In this document: piece after piece, positions 20,275 to 30,500 of the stretch | How positions within the stretch are numbered: position 1 is the stretch's first letter | How the letters are laid out: each line of letters starts with the position of its first letter | NCBI GenBank assembly: GCA_963575645.1 | Contig: OY754465.1 | Location: 4,030,001 to 4,094,000, forward strand | Reading direction: 5' to 3' | Length of the DNA: 64,000 nt | DNA from: Xanthostigma xanthostigma | Lineage: Eukaryota; Arthropoda; Insecta; Raphidioptera; Raphidiidae | The notes under the pieces: generated by a model | What the model was told of the DNA's origin: nothing | The model's input: only the letters and a program-made list of their open reading frames with translations | The model's database searches: none | Translations under genes and position numbers: made by a program

Positions 20275-20660
20275 GAAAAAATACAGTTTATGCATATACT
20301 TTTATTCTATACTGAGCATAGGAATAAAAACGCACAACATTAGGGTGCAAACATATACTTCTGTCTTTTTTTACACCGTAAGCATTGGCGTATCCAGGAG
20401 GGCAAAACAAGCACGGGGGACCCGGCTTAAGAAATTTCTAATTTGCTCCCTCCTGGGCCAAAAGCTGGGTACGCCTATGTTAACGTCATAGAAAAAAACG
20501 AAGTTTTTGAAACAGAGATACTTTATTCAGATTGAATGCAAGTACATCAACCAATCCTATCATCGGAGAAATCAGGGAATTACATCGAAGAAAGAGACGC
20601 AGATATATTTTCGATACGCTTTGTTGCCTTCGCTCACCGCACATTGAGTAGATAGACAAT
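20275..20660 (+). repeat. Repeat family R, copy 1
   Basis: From ATACTTTTATTCTATACTGA to TTTGTTGCCTTCGCTCACCG. It includes a small inverted pair (GGCGTATCCAGGAGGG / CCCTCCTGGGCC.. GGGTACGCC). An inverted copy is at 24030-24400 and a fragment at 13951-14107. The class is unknown; no long frame. Confidence 0.75.
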
Positions 20661-21028
20661 GATTCATATTGTAGATTATTAAATATATATGGGTTTATGT
20701 GAAAATAAAAAATAAACGTGGTTTTGTATACACACGGTATAATGTACTGTAAAGCTGTTCCACATGTAAAACCGAGATCCCTTTATAGACACAGAGAAGG
20801 CTTCAAAGTTGATATAAGCAGAAATTATTTTCGGAAAACAACCTACCGAATCCTATATTAATAGGCGAGCAAAATGAAGATGATTTTACCCTAAACATGT
20901 CCACAAAATCGCAAAAGGGTACAAATTTATATAATTATGATACATAATCTGTCAAAATTGTATTTCCGTGCGATGACTGGAACTTGTTAAAAAAGAGTTA
21001 AGAAACTGTGTTTCATCAATTTCTTGCA
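20661..21028. other. Uncharacterised stretch
   Basis: AT-rich, no gene recognised. Confidence 0.3.
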
Positions 21029-21238
21029 GACTAGAGTACGCGAGTGAGCCGTGAAAGTGTCTGCAATTCAGGGAGAGAAAAGTTCCTTATATCTCTATTA
21101 TAACTAATGATACAAAACAATGCTGATTTGAGTAAACAAATATCTGATTTTCTGCCGCGTTCTCTCTCTCAACTGAGGACACTTTTACTTATGGCAAGCA
21201 TACGAACTAGCGAACTCTAGTTACTTATATCTCTATGG
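21029..21238. repeat. Foldback family A, copy 3
   Basis: CTAGAGTACGCGAGTGAGCC at the left and GCGAACTCTAGTTACTTATA at the right with the internal TTGAGTAAACAAATATCTG. Confidence 0.75.
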
Positions 21239-21573
21239 TTTTTTTGCTTGTATCTTGTCAAAATTCAATATTGTAACCATGGAAAAGTTCTTACTTAACT
21301 AAGTTTGTCTTTTTACTGGCCTATAATAATAACAAATCAGTAATTAAACATTATACCTCTTTCAATAAAAATTTGTCTTGAACCAAAATTTTCATGTAAT
21401 CATTGGGCAAGTGATTATAATTTTATACATAACAACAATACTGAGAAAACAGACAGCATTGGTAAGTTTATTTATTTTACTTCCAATTTTTAACTTTAAT
21501 TTTAACAATAACTTTAACAATAACAACTGTAACAACAATAATTTAAAACTTTTTATATATAAATCTTCTAGAT

Positions 21574-21610
21574 TCTCCGAAGATGGCATAAAGTTTGCCG
21601 AAACGTCAGA
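21574..21610 (+). ncRNA. Hammerhead-like stem-loop 4
   Basis: UCU, CCGAAGAU, hairpin GGCA-UAAAGUU-UGCC, GAA, ACGU, C, AGA. It has one core mismatch (U4 to C); position 7 is variable in hammerheads. The UCU/AGA outer stem is 3 bp. CAATAAAATGCAATAAATAAA follows (poly-A-signal-like words), suggesting a retroelement 3' region. Confidence 0.5.
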
Positions 21611-22092
21611 CAATAAAATGCAATAAATAAACCTTCAGTATTTGCTTAGTTCATCGATCCTATGCCACCAGGATTCATCCTTTAATCTTACAACAAGTTA
21701 TTAAAGTCAGAATTTGTATAAATATTTTTTTATGAAGCAATTTAGGAGACCACAATTTGGTCGTATTATTTTCTAAAATTCGTCTCTTGAATGCCATTTC
21801 TTTTAAAATAATTGAATGGTAAAATTTAATAGACTAAAGCCAGTCCTGTGCTGCAGCCAGACATCGTGTGATGTCGTCCATCATGTCAATCAGACTGCAT
21901 TACGACTGCAAGTGTAAGGCGGATCATCTACACTACAGTTTAGAATTGTAACGATGAAAATACCTACACTGTGGCTCAAAAATAGAGACGAGATAATTAA
22001 TTGACATACAATTCAATTTGGATCGGCTGACTATATTGTGTACTGTGTAGGAAAAGAGTTCAAAAGTGAAATAAATTTATAATTATATTAAA
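21611..22092. other. Uncharacterised stretch
   Basis: After the motif the DNA holds no recognised repeat or gene. Confidence 0.3.
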
Positions 22093-22430
22093 CTAGCGGT
22101 CCCGCCCGGTTTCACCCGGGTGCAAAAGAACGAATGGGGAAGAGACATTCATCTTAGTTTACCGAGATGAATGTTGTGTCCAAGTTTCATGATGATCGGA
22201 GTTACCGTTCAAAAGTTTTTGTCGGACGGACAAATTTTGAGTTACATTTTTCATTGATGCTCCGCTCCTACTAGTCGTAGCGTGATATTATATAGCCTAT
22301 AGCCTTCCTCGATAAATGGGCTATCGAACAAAAAAATTTTTTTTTCAATTCGAACCAGTAGTTCCTGAGATTAGCGCGTTCAACCAACCAAACAAACAAA
22401 CTCTTCAGCTTTATAATATATTAGTATAGA
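22093..22430 (-). mobile_element. Helitron-like element without the tRNA module
   Basis: The minus strand starts TCTATACTAATATATTATAA and ends with the hairpin CCCGG-GTGAAA-CCGGG and GCGGGACCGCTAG|T. It is continuous across CCGTCCGACAAAAACTTTTG, exactly where the 18 kb and 38 kb copies carry the tRNA-like insert. It is the empty-site form of the same family. Confidence 0.8.
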
Positions 22431-22597
22431 TTTCACGCCGCACAGTGATCGGGCCTATTTTTGAAGTTTACTCCTAAAGAACCGATTGTGAATTATAAGG
22501 CTCGGTACGGAAATTTTATGAGTAGTAAAATCAATTGGTGAGGCGTTACGCTCCACCGCTTCAAGTGTGACGTTACGCTCGTCCGCTTCAAAAGAGA

Positions 22598-23154
22598 CAA
22601 ACACGTAAGGTACACATAGGGAAATTAACATTGGGAAAAAATGACTGGATCAGAGTGAGCCTTGAAATCTTGTTTTTAAATTTGACAGATAATATTCTTT
22701 TGCAAAATGAATGTGTATACTACTGAAGAAAATATTCAAATGATTACAACATAATCGGACTTTTTTTATTAATGGGACATTAAATTCCCAAAAACATTTA
22801 AATATCGTGCGAGATCAAATATCTCCGCCTATTCGTGTTGAACCTAAAGACATTGGGTCACTGATTTACCAACGCGCATACGTCATACCAGTCAGACAAT
22901 TTTTAAATGAAATGTTTCCAAACAGATGGAGTTGTTTTTTTTGTTTTATTTTTGTACAAAAAAATTAAAATAATGATTTATAAGAGCTTTTTATTATTAA
23001 AAAAGCCAAGTAAATTAAAAATAAAATAGAAATTCTCAAGATTACCACGATAATTCAATAGAAATAACAATTAATGCAGTCATGGCTAACTCTGATCCAA
23101 GTATTTTTTCCCAATGCGAATTTCCCTATGTGCACCTTACGCGTTTACATACGG
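22598..23154. mobile_element. Tc1/mariner-type deletion derivative, copy 2
   Basis: Shares both inverted ends (ACACGTAAGGTACACATAGG and its partner) and the whole interior with 8240-8805, inverted. TA follows the right end (23155-23156); the left end is slightly eroded (AGACAAACACG). Confidence 0.8.
22764..22929 (+). pseudogene. Mariner-like transposase remnant, copy 2
   Basis: Plus strand: FINGTLNSQKHL, VRDQISPPIR and VRQFLNEMFPNRW. The same two blocks and the same intervening filler occur in copy 1, so the internal deletion predates both insertions. The final NRW keeps the Trp usually seen in FP.RWIG, which copy 1 has lost. Confidence 0.75.
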
Positions 23155-24029
23155 TATATAACTGTTGATTTTGATGATTATTGATAACATGAATGGTTAA
23201 TTTTGTTGAATGGTGTAAAAATACTTAATAACAGTATAGTAAGTACGTAACACCTACCTACGTATTGCATATGTAGTCTTGAATGCATATTCACTTGCAT
23301 ATTAGGACGGGAATAATGCCTGTACATTCTACATCATACTACATTATCATAAAGAACTCGTGTTAATGGTAGAGTGCGGTATCTTCAACCCAAACACGTT
23401 TAGTGCCATTTAAAATTATATTTTTCAATTCAATTAATAGCATTTACTACCTTCCTTTGCCGAATCTTTATCAGTATATGTTTGCTTAGCATGTTCTAAA
23501 CATCTGTTCATCCAAAATTTCCTCATTCCAGCTTTTCCTTGATTTTCCTTTCCTTATTTTCTTCGCATTGTTGGACCATGTTTCATCTCGTGACTGTGTA
23601 CACCCCCCTAAGTGCCCAAATTTGCTTGATAAATTGGGTCAAAAATGATAAATCTATTTGGTAACCGTCATAAAGGCTTCAAAACTTCAGTTAAGTTTAA
23701 ATGAAGAGTTTTCTGTTCCTAAAATAATCTTGTAAGCATATAATCTATAGAAGAGAAAAGGGAGAACACAAGAGTGAAGTTTCTCTCCATGTAGACAGCC
23801 ACTTTTGTCCAGCTTTCCGAGCTCCTGATTAGTTCCTTTTTCTATCGTGAAGTTGGTTTTACCATAGATTCTGGCAGTATATCTTACAAGGATATCTCGA
23901 GCAATTCTATCAATATTCTGGCAATATATATCTTACAAGGTGCTTATAAGCCTTGAGTGTACTCCCCACTCTAAAACAAAGATTTGAAGCTATAGTGATT
24001 ATTATAATCATATATTTAATACTTTACTA
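23155..24029. other. Uncharacterised stretch
   Basis: A short imperfect duplication, TTCTGGCA(G/A)TATAT with CTTACAAGG, occurs near 23872 and 23915. No gene recognised. Confidence 0.3.
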
Positions 24030-24400
24030 CACGAATAGTATTCTATCTACTCAATGTGCAGTGCGTGAAGGCAACAAAACGACCTGCGTCTCTTTCTTCG
24101 ATGTAATTCCCTGATTTCTCCGATGATAGGATTGGTTGATGTACTTGCATTAAATCTGAATAAAGTATCTCTCAAAAACTTTGTCTTTTTCTATGACGTT
24201 AACATGGGCGTGCCCAGCTTTTGGCCCAGGAGCGGGCAAATTAGAAATTTCTTAAGCCGGGTCCCCCGTGCTTGTTTTGCCCTCCTGAATACGCCAGTGC
24301 TTACGGCTTAAAAAAAGACAGATGTAGGTATATGTTTGCACTCTAATGGTTCGATTGCGATTTTATTCCTATGCTCAGTATAGAATAAAAGTATATGAAC
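24030..24400 (-). repeat. Repeat family R, copy 2
   Basis: Inverted match to 20275-20660, including CCGATGATAGGATTGGTTGA and GGGTCCCCCGTGCTTG. Confidence 0.75.
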
Positions 24401-24836
24401 TAAAATTATCGGCGCTATTCTTGTGTCGATTGCTTAGGTCCATTGTTGTACGAACATGGAGGTTGAATTATGAGTGTACTCGATATCAGAAGTATTAAAT
24501 AATACGATATAACACGCATTCATACAAACCATAGGTCTTTGATTGTATTATTATGAAATGCTTAGTTATAATATACTGACAAATTGCATTTTGATTCACT
24601 TAATTAATACATACATAATGTAATATGAAATATATTTGATTTATTAATAGTGACGCATTTCATATTTATAACCACTACAATTTGTCAACGAAATCAGTTC
24701 TGTTCATTTTTTATACAACTAATGTCTTTTTAATAGAGTTATATTTGACTTAAAGTACAGAGCATATAAAAATAATTTCTTTTTTGTATGACTATAACAT
24801 GAACGTTATCCGTGACCATTATTTTTTTTATATACA
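24401..24836. other. Uncharacterised AT-rich stretch
   Basis: No gene or repeat partner recognised. Confidence 0.3.
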
Positions 24837-25184
24837 CACTGTAAAAAATGGATGTAAATACACTTTGAAAGTTAATGTAAAATTCACTCAAATTTCTAGG
24901 CGATTGTACATTATTATTTATTTTTACAAGTAAAACTTTATAAAAACTTGGACTTTCACTGTAAAATTAAACAATTTATTGGTTTTTTACATAAAATAAT
25001 TTAAAATTACGTACATTTATGTAGTTTTAATTTATTTCTATGTAAATTTCCATTAAATTAGTGTAAAAATTACCTAACAAAATATGTAATAGTGTGCATA
25101 TTCCTTGAAATATGTAAAAATTACAGCATAATATGTATAATTACATAATAAAATGAAGAATTACATATTAAAATGTAGAACTAC

Positions 25185-25442
25185 ATGATTGTGTTGGGAA
25201 TTTTGGTACCTATTTACATAGCGACCTTATTCCTTTTTGCATTTGTAGAGTGTCGAACGCATCTGGAACGCATTCTTCGCCATATTGTTACAGTATTGAG
25301 ACATGACTTGCAGTTTGTGACTAGTGGTAAAGTGTCATCTCTGAATTTATTTATAAATATTTATTCAACAGGTAAGTTTATTTTAATTGATTATATTGCT
25401 TGCATGCTCTTAAATTATATGTACTTTGTTATAAAGTATTAA
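25185..25442 (+). other. Open frame with a possible splice donor inside the CACTA-like element
   Basis: An 85-codon frame contains CRTHLERILRHIVTVLRH and ends its better part at TCAACAG|GTAAGTTT (25371). A pyrimidine-rich TTTTTGCATTTGTAG precedes it at 25248. It could be an exon of the element or of a host gene, or chance; no family recognised. Confidence 0.2.
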
Positions 25443-25699
25443 TGTCTTAAAAAAATGAGGAAGAAATTAGTAAAATGTAATTTCAGTGTAATTCATGTAG
25501 TCGAAGTTTTTACATGGTTTGACACATAAAAAATGTAGCTATTAAATTCCACTAAAAAATATCCATAACCAAAATTTAATTATTCTGTGGAGGAAATACA
25601 ATAGTGGTAAAACTCCTCTCCCCATGCCTTGTAGGTGGGGCAGGGGGTATCTATGAAATCTTAAATAAGAACTCCCATTTTTTATTGCAGAATCGGATT

Positions 25700-25918
25700 T
25701 TACGGCTAAAGCACCTAGGATTTGGCTGAAACATTTTATTCGACATGATAGATGGAGCTGTAATCGAGAATATTCGACACGACACTTTGGAGTCCAAGAA
25801 CGCTGATGTTCAACTTGGCGAAGCCACTGAGAATTTTCCACTCCTGACTCCAGTAATGCATGTTGTGCATTAATCGTTCCGTGGTTTGTAAAAGACGACT
25901 CGTCGGAGAACAATACAT
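25700..25918 (-). pseudogene. Mariner-like transposase fragment, frameshifted
   Basis: One frame reads FSDESSFTNHGTINAQ and later WLRQVEHQRSWT; another supplies HNMHYWSQEW between them. In related transposases the order is LFSDE..FTNHG..N..N.HYW..ENP.WLR..EHQ, containing the second catalytic Asp. The switch of frame shows at least one frameshift. It covers the part just upstream of the blocks kept at 8.5 and 22.8 kb, but comes from a different insertion. Confidence 0.75.
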
Positions 25919-26403
25919 AGCGAAAAAATTGGTTTTTTTTTTGTATTTGACACTGACAAAAAGCTGATTTTGTTAATATAATTTACTATTACTACCAGAA
26001 GTATTATTTGTTTTTTAATAAAGAATAGTTTAAGCACTTCCGTCTTTTTTATTATTCCTTTTCAAATGCAAATTTACATTTAAATATTTCCCTCTTGTAT
26101 GTAATTTTACATTAAATAATATGTAGTATTTTACATATTTTTTTTAGGAAAATATTACATAAACGTATGTAAAATAGTAAGCATGGCTTATGTAATATTA
26201 CATAATTTTGGGGAATGTATTACATAATTTTGTTTAAAATATTACATATTTATATGTAATCTGGACTACATAATTATATGTAAATTTACAGCAAAATGTG
26301 TAGCATTACATAGAATTGTACGATATACGATTACCAGAATAATCGCTGGCAATAAATGGACCCTTGATTATCCATGTAATCGGCCTTCTCATTTCTTACA
26401 GTG

Positions 26404-26605
26404 CAGCCAAAGTTCTAAACTTTATAGCAACAATTTCCTTTTTACTTAAATATAATAATGCGTATAATTTCATAGTATATTATCCTATTTTTAAACACAC
26501 TTTATTGACTTATATATTGTATCTATTGCAACGAAACACCTCCTTTGCGTTCTCGAACATTCTACGACATTCTAGAAGCTTCGGAATGCTTCTGTGCGTA
26601 ACAAT
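26404..26605 (-). promoter_or_regulatory. LTR-like promoter with heat-shock-element array (part 1)
   Basis: Read on the minus strand, alternating units sit every 5 bp from 26582 to 26550: GAA-TTC-GAA, one degenerate slot, GAA-TTC-GAA. About 31 bp further on is ATATATAAG (TATA-like, about 26510-26518). This is the spacing of heat-inducible promoters. Upstream sequence continues after the hAT insertion, at 27771-27842. Confidence 0.55.
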
Positions 26606-26844
26606 TAGAGATGAGTGATATTTCACTACCTGTTACTTAGTCGCTAATATTTGGATTTCACGGTTCACTGTAGTGACTTCAGAGTAGCTACCTGTTACCA
26701 ACCAGCGGCTATAGCGAAAAAATAATCGTCACATGCGCTATTTCACTACCGGTGACTTATTCGCTAGTCGCTACTCGCTATTATTTGGAAACATCTTAAA
26801 TAATAATAAAAATAGTAATTATTTTCCAATTCTAGAATTTAATT

Positions 26845-27167
26845 GTTAGTAGAAGTTTTGTTCCAAAATATTGTATGTTAATTTTAAATTTAAAAAATTT
26901 GTCGAAATTCATAATAAATGATCATGTATACTAGAATTATTTTTACAATTTACCATCTTAACTTGCATTGAGGTATGTTATAGTTTTAGTATTATCTATC
27001 TATAATGTTTATAATGTAAGTTAAAAATTATAATAATATATGTAACGAATATTATACATGTTCATAGGCCCTGATGATGAAAATATATTTTTCGAAACGT
27101 TGGCCACAAGCGATACACTGGTAAAGCTTATTTTCAATTGTTCCTCAACCAAATAAATCTCCTTCAA
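26845..27167 (+). mobile_element. Retroelement family H with 14-bp target duplication and hammerhead-like motif
   Basis: TCTAGAATTTAATT flanks the insertion at 26831-26844 and 27168-27181. The first bases, GTTAGTAGAAGTTTTGTTCC, are an inverted copy of the family's 3' end. The rest runs forward to AAATAAATCTCCTTCAA. Long, variable target duplications and inverted partial copies are known for Penelope-like elements. The hammerhead-like motif is at 27067-27105. No reading frame of its own. Confidence 0.75.
27067..27105 (+). ncRNA. Hammerhead-like stem-loop 5 (best copy)
   Basis: GGCC, CUGAUGA, U, hairpin GAAAA-UAUAU-UUUUC, GAA, ACGU, U, GGCC. The core strands CUGAUGA and GAAA are perfect, the outer stem GGCC/GGCC is perfect, and a GUU cleavage triplet sits directly before the 3' outer strand. 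Helix III would be only the self-complementary ACGU, so activity would need two molecules. The extra U before helix II departs from the standard core. Confidence 0.55.
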
Positions 27168-27770
27168 TCTAGAATTTAATTTTGTTTTATTTTTGCGGAT
27201 GTTATATTTTGTTTTATAATTTTATATTTTAATAATGAATTTTTTTTATTTATTTCAATAAATTATTTATATCAATTTCGTTATGTATATATTTTATTAT
27301 CCCTGAATTGCCTATTGTTGAAAGGGACCCAGTATAATTTATAAAACTTATGGGGAAATTTTTTTTAACTAAAGGTATTACCCATTTTAATAAAGATTTG
27401 TGATCACTAATGTAAAATATGTACTTTATATACTTATAACTTAGTCGTACCTTTCAATAATGCATCATTACATGCATTTTTTAGGTGTAATGTTATACTA
27501 ATACATAATAATATTGTGCATGGGCTGTTTTAGCACCGAACGATATTTTACCTGTGATCACTGTTCGCTGAAATCAATATATTAACATCTCTGCTCTGCA
27601 CGTGCATAGTCATTCAAGTGATCGGCGAACGCTGGTCGCTTATATATTATCTGCACTGCATGCGCATAAGTTACCAGCGATCACGGGTCGCAGTTAAAAA
27701 TCACAGGTATTTGGAAGTCGCAGTCGCCAAAGTACCTGTTACTTGAAAGTAGCTAATAATCGCATCTCTA

Positions 27771-27842
27771 GTAACAATACGCGCATTGTTGTCTACGCGG
27801 TACCGACAACAATGCCGCTGCTGCCAGTGACGTCTCGTTACA
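27771..27842 (-). mobile_element. LTR-like upstream part (part 2)
   Basis: Minus strand: TGTAACGAGACGTCACTGGC start, then CATTGTTGTC and GACAACAATGCGCGTATTGT, words also found upstream in the 62.7 kb LTR. It joins the heat-shock array at 26582 once the hAT element and one 8 bp copy are left out. Confidence 0.5.
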
Positions 27843-28279
27843 CTATATTCATGTAAAAAAAATCTTGCAAGTCGATTTTTACTTTCTTCTAAATGTTTTA
27901 TTGACGTGAAACTTTGCAGTCGTGTGCAATTTTGACGAAAATACAATATTCTGATATTTATTTAAGTTAAAAATAGGAATATTCTAGAAATATTCCTTTT
28001 GTAAAATAGACTGTTACGTCTGAATTCATTTACTAATTTTTACAGAAACTAGTCTACTTAATGCATGCAGTAATGTGCATTTCATGTGTCACGGTTCATA
28101 TTATTTAGTTAGTACTTCCATGTCGACGACAATTTAGTAATTTGATTACATTAATACCTACTTTTATGCGGTGTAATTACTCCTTACCCATTATAAATTA
28201 TATTGCTTGTTACACTTTAATCATATTTAATATTATTCCCTCTCGTGTGTCTACATTACAAAATATAATATACATTGTA
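27843..28279. other. Uncharacterised stretch
   Basis: Starts with GAAACTTTGCAGTCGTGTGC-like insect repeat sequence (about 27910); otherwise nothing recognised. Confidence 0.3.
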
Positions 28280-28855
28280 TAGTGATGTGTCGCTCCTGAG
28301 CGATTCGTTCATAATGATCGACTCCTTCCTCGGAGCGGAGCGGGTCGCTCTTTTTTTTGTGAATGACTCACTCCGAGCGCCATTGCTCTGTGCTGAGCTC
28401 ATTCGCACATTTACAGAGCGCACACAGCACAGGCCACAGAGGCACTAGTGAATTTTGCACGTACGGAGTCATTTAATGTTGAATGACACACTGTAAGTGT
28501 AATAGTACTAAGCTTACAGTGACTTAAACCATTCACATTGACGTCGTTGACAAAGATATAATATTGTAACAATAAAATTTTTATTGTTAAGCTTTTATTA
28601 TACTTTATAGTTTATCCGAAATGCGAATAATATAAGATCAGAATCATGAGCTCAGAGCTGAGTGTGTGTATTGTGCTGTGCAATGCTACGTGACTCCTGA
28701 GCATGCATGATGACAGTTCACACCTCTGCCGTCTGCACTCTTGTGTAGTGCGTACTGTCTAGTGTCGCTCCTTTGAACGAATCCCTCTGAGCGACTCTTT
28801 TTAGTGAGCCAGCTCCCAATAAAGAGTCATGTGGACACATCCCTAATACATTATA
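28280..28855. mobile_element. hAT-like element with TAGTGATGTGTC ends
   Basis: Left end TAGTGATGTGTCGCTCCTGA, right end TGGACACATCCCTA. Inside are repeated GAGCGA/TCGCTC words in both orientations. A matching 8 bp target duplication was not found, so the superfamily is tentative. Confidence 0.55.
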
Positions 28856-29635
28856 TTACAAATTATTAAATAATTATCATATTTTATGTGATGAAAATGA
28901 AAATACATAAACCCTAGCTCGCTACTTATTGCAAGGATGTGCCTGTAGCTTCCCCTGCGCAATTTTAATGATCAATTCTCAGGCCAAATTATCCTTTCAG
29001 TTATTACTTTATTATTTATGATTCTTGATGAATTATCATTTATTAACATCTGAGTTTGAAAGAAATCGCGGAAAGATATGTAAATTTTATATCTAAATTA
29101 AAATCTTCAGTTTATTATTTTCACTCCATCTAGGTATTTGTTTATTCATTTTTTTGACTTAAAAGAAGATTTATTATATTTAAAAAGAAAATAATAAATG
29201 AGATCATAATATTATGTGAATTTATACGTATCAGATTTTTGCACGAGATTAATGCTTAAACGGAAATGAACCGTCATTGACTACACGTGGTTTTTAATCC
29301 TGTTGCATTTATGACACATAAAAATATTGTTTTTCATTGTTTTGCTGCCATCGTTTCAATGCAGATCCGTGAAGCCGACAGAAAAATTAACTCAGTCAGT
29401 TACAAATGCGTTTGTTTTATTTTATTTTTATTTATTTATGTATTTATTTTATAATTGTACACAAACTCAGTAATAATTATAATGCTTAATTCTAAAATGT
29501 TTCCTGCCAAACTTGGCAATGCCAGTCATCACTCTGTATTTTTTTATGAAATAAAAAAACCCGTGGCTTTTTTTGCAAATAAATTTATATTATTCTCGTT
29601 ATCATTTTTTAGTTACTCATATTTTTGTTACAATT
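28856..29635. other. Uncharacterised AT-rich stretch
   Basis: No gene or repeat partner recognised. Confidence 0.3.
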
Positions 29636-30112
29636 AGTGATATGCCGGATATCCGAGGGAGAAGAAGATCCGTATCTGTATCCGTTAGTTTTTGGCGGAT
29701 CTTTTACGGATCTTTTACCTTATTAATTTTCAATTCATAGATGAAATTTTATATAAATAGGTGATTAGGTAATAATGAAAAACTGTTAAATTCCATTCAG
29801 ATTTATTTTTATTTTTTAAAATCGTATTTGGCACCTTTATATTGCAAACATTTATCGTAGTGAGTCCCGTACCAATAGTGCATAACTCAAAGGTACTAAA
29901 AAACTATCTTTATAATGAGATATTGCACATCGATCTTTGGAAAGAGACAAACTTTTTCCCATAACAGATAGTCTCTTTCCAAAGGTCGATGTGCAATATT
30001 TACCGCCGCGTACTCTAAGAAAGTTAAGATCCGTATCCGCGGATCTTGAAACCAAATATCCGTATTCAGATCCGTATCCGCGGATATACATTTTTAACGA
30101 TCCGACACATCA
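29636..30112. mobile_element. Element with GTGATGTGCCGGAT ends, copy 2
   Basis: Inverted relative of 16468-16949 with TATGCCGGATATCCGAGGG at the left and ACGATCCGACACATCA at the right. The inner inverted repeat (CTTTGGAAAGAGACAAAC / GTCTCTTTCCAAAGG) is retained with a shortened loop. Confidence 0.75.
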
Positions 30113-30339
30113 GTAGTTACAATACTTGCAATGAGTTCAGTGGAACTAGTAAACTGTGTTGTACCTCGTGTCTATATCTGATAGCCTAGTTGTCGTACCG
30201 TGTTCTTATATTGTGCTGCATAAACGCACCGGTAGCGAACGCTTGTTTTGTATTAGAACTGCGTAGCATGTTGTTGCGGTTTAAAAACATTATTGATTTT
30301 GTGATGTAACTACAAATTTATGATTTTCGGATTTTTGTC

Positions 30340-30500
30340 TTTACTTATGCTATAAGATATTGTTTCTTGTCAAATTTCACGATTCTAGGTCAACGGGAAG
30401 TATTTGATTCCCAAGAGTCTTGACAGACAGACAGACGGACAACAAAGTGTTCCTGTAATGGTTCCTTTTTTCTTTCTGAGGTACGGAACCTTAAAATTAA
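30340..30500 (+). repeat. Insect repeat segment with GACAGACAGACGGAC
   Basis: TTGTCAAATTTCACGATTCT, CAAGAGTCTTGACAGACAG and GAGGTACGGAACCTTAAAA occur in an order common in insect non-LTR or SINE tails. Only this piece is seen. Confidence 0.5.

Larger units (their letters stand above)
24837..26403. mobile_element. CACTA/EnSpm-like element with many TTACATA-type subterminal repeats
   Basis: Begins CACTGTAAAAAATG and ends CATTTCTTACAGTG, with CA on both outer sides (a possible 2 bp duplication). The first 350 and last 350 bases hold more than a dozen TACATA/ATGTAA words in both orientations, as expected of subterminal transposase sites. The interior includes a mariner transposase fragment on the minus strand, so part of it is a nested or captured element. 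The superfamily call rests on the termini only. Confidence 0.5.
26606..27770. mobile_element. hAT-type element with perfect 8-bp target duplication
   Basis: Begins TAGAGATGAGTGATA and ends AATCGCATCTCTA. GTAACAAT lies immediately outside both ends (26598-26605, 27771-27778). An 8 bp duplication with short inverted ends defines hAT. The interior is rich in CGCTA/CTGTTACTT-type words but no transposase frame is visible. A family H retroelement (26845-27167) is inserted inside. Confidence 0.85.

Noticed and set aside
21378..21626. Overlapping Asn-rich and Leu-rich frames
   Set aside because: Low-complexity AACAAT repeats produce both; no other support.
25185..25442. Host exon at 25249-25371
   Set aside because: Splice-like sites exist but it lies inside a transposon-like block with no recognisable protein; kept only as a low-confidence open frame.
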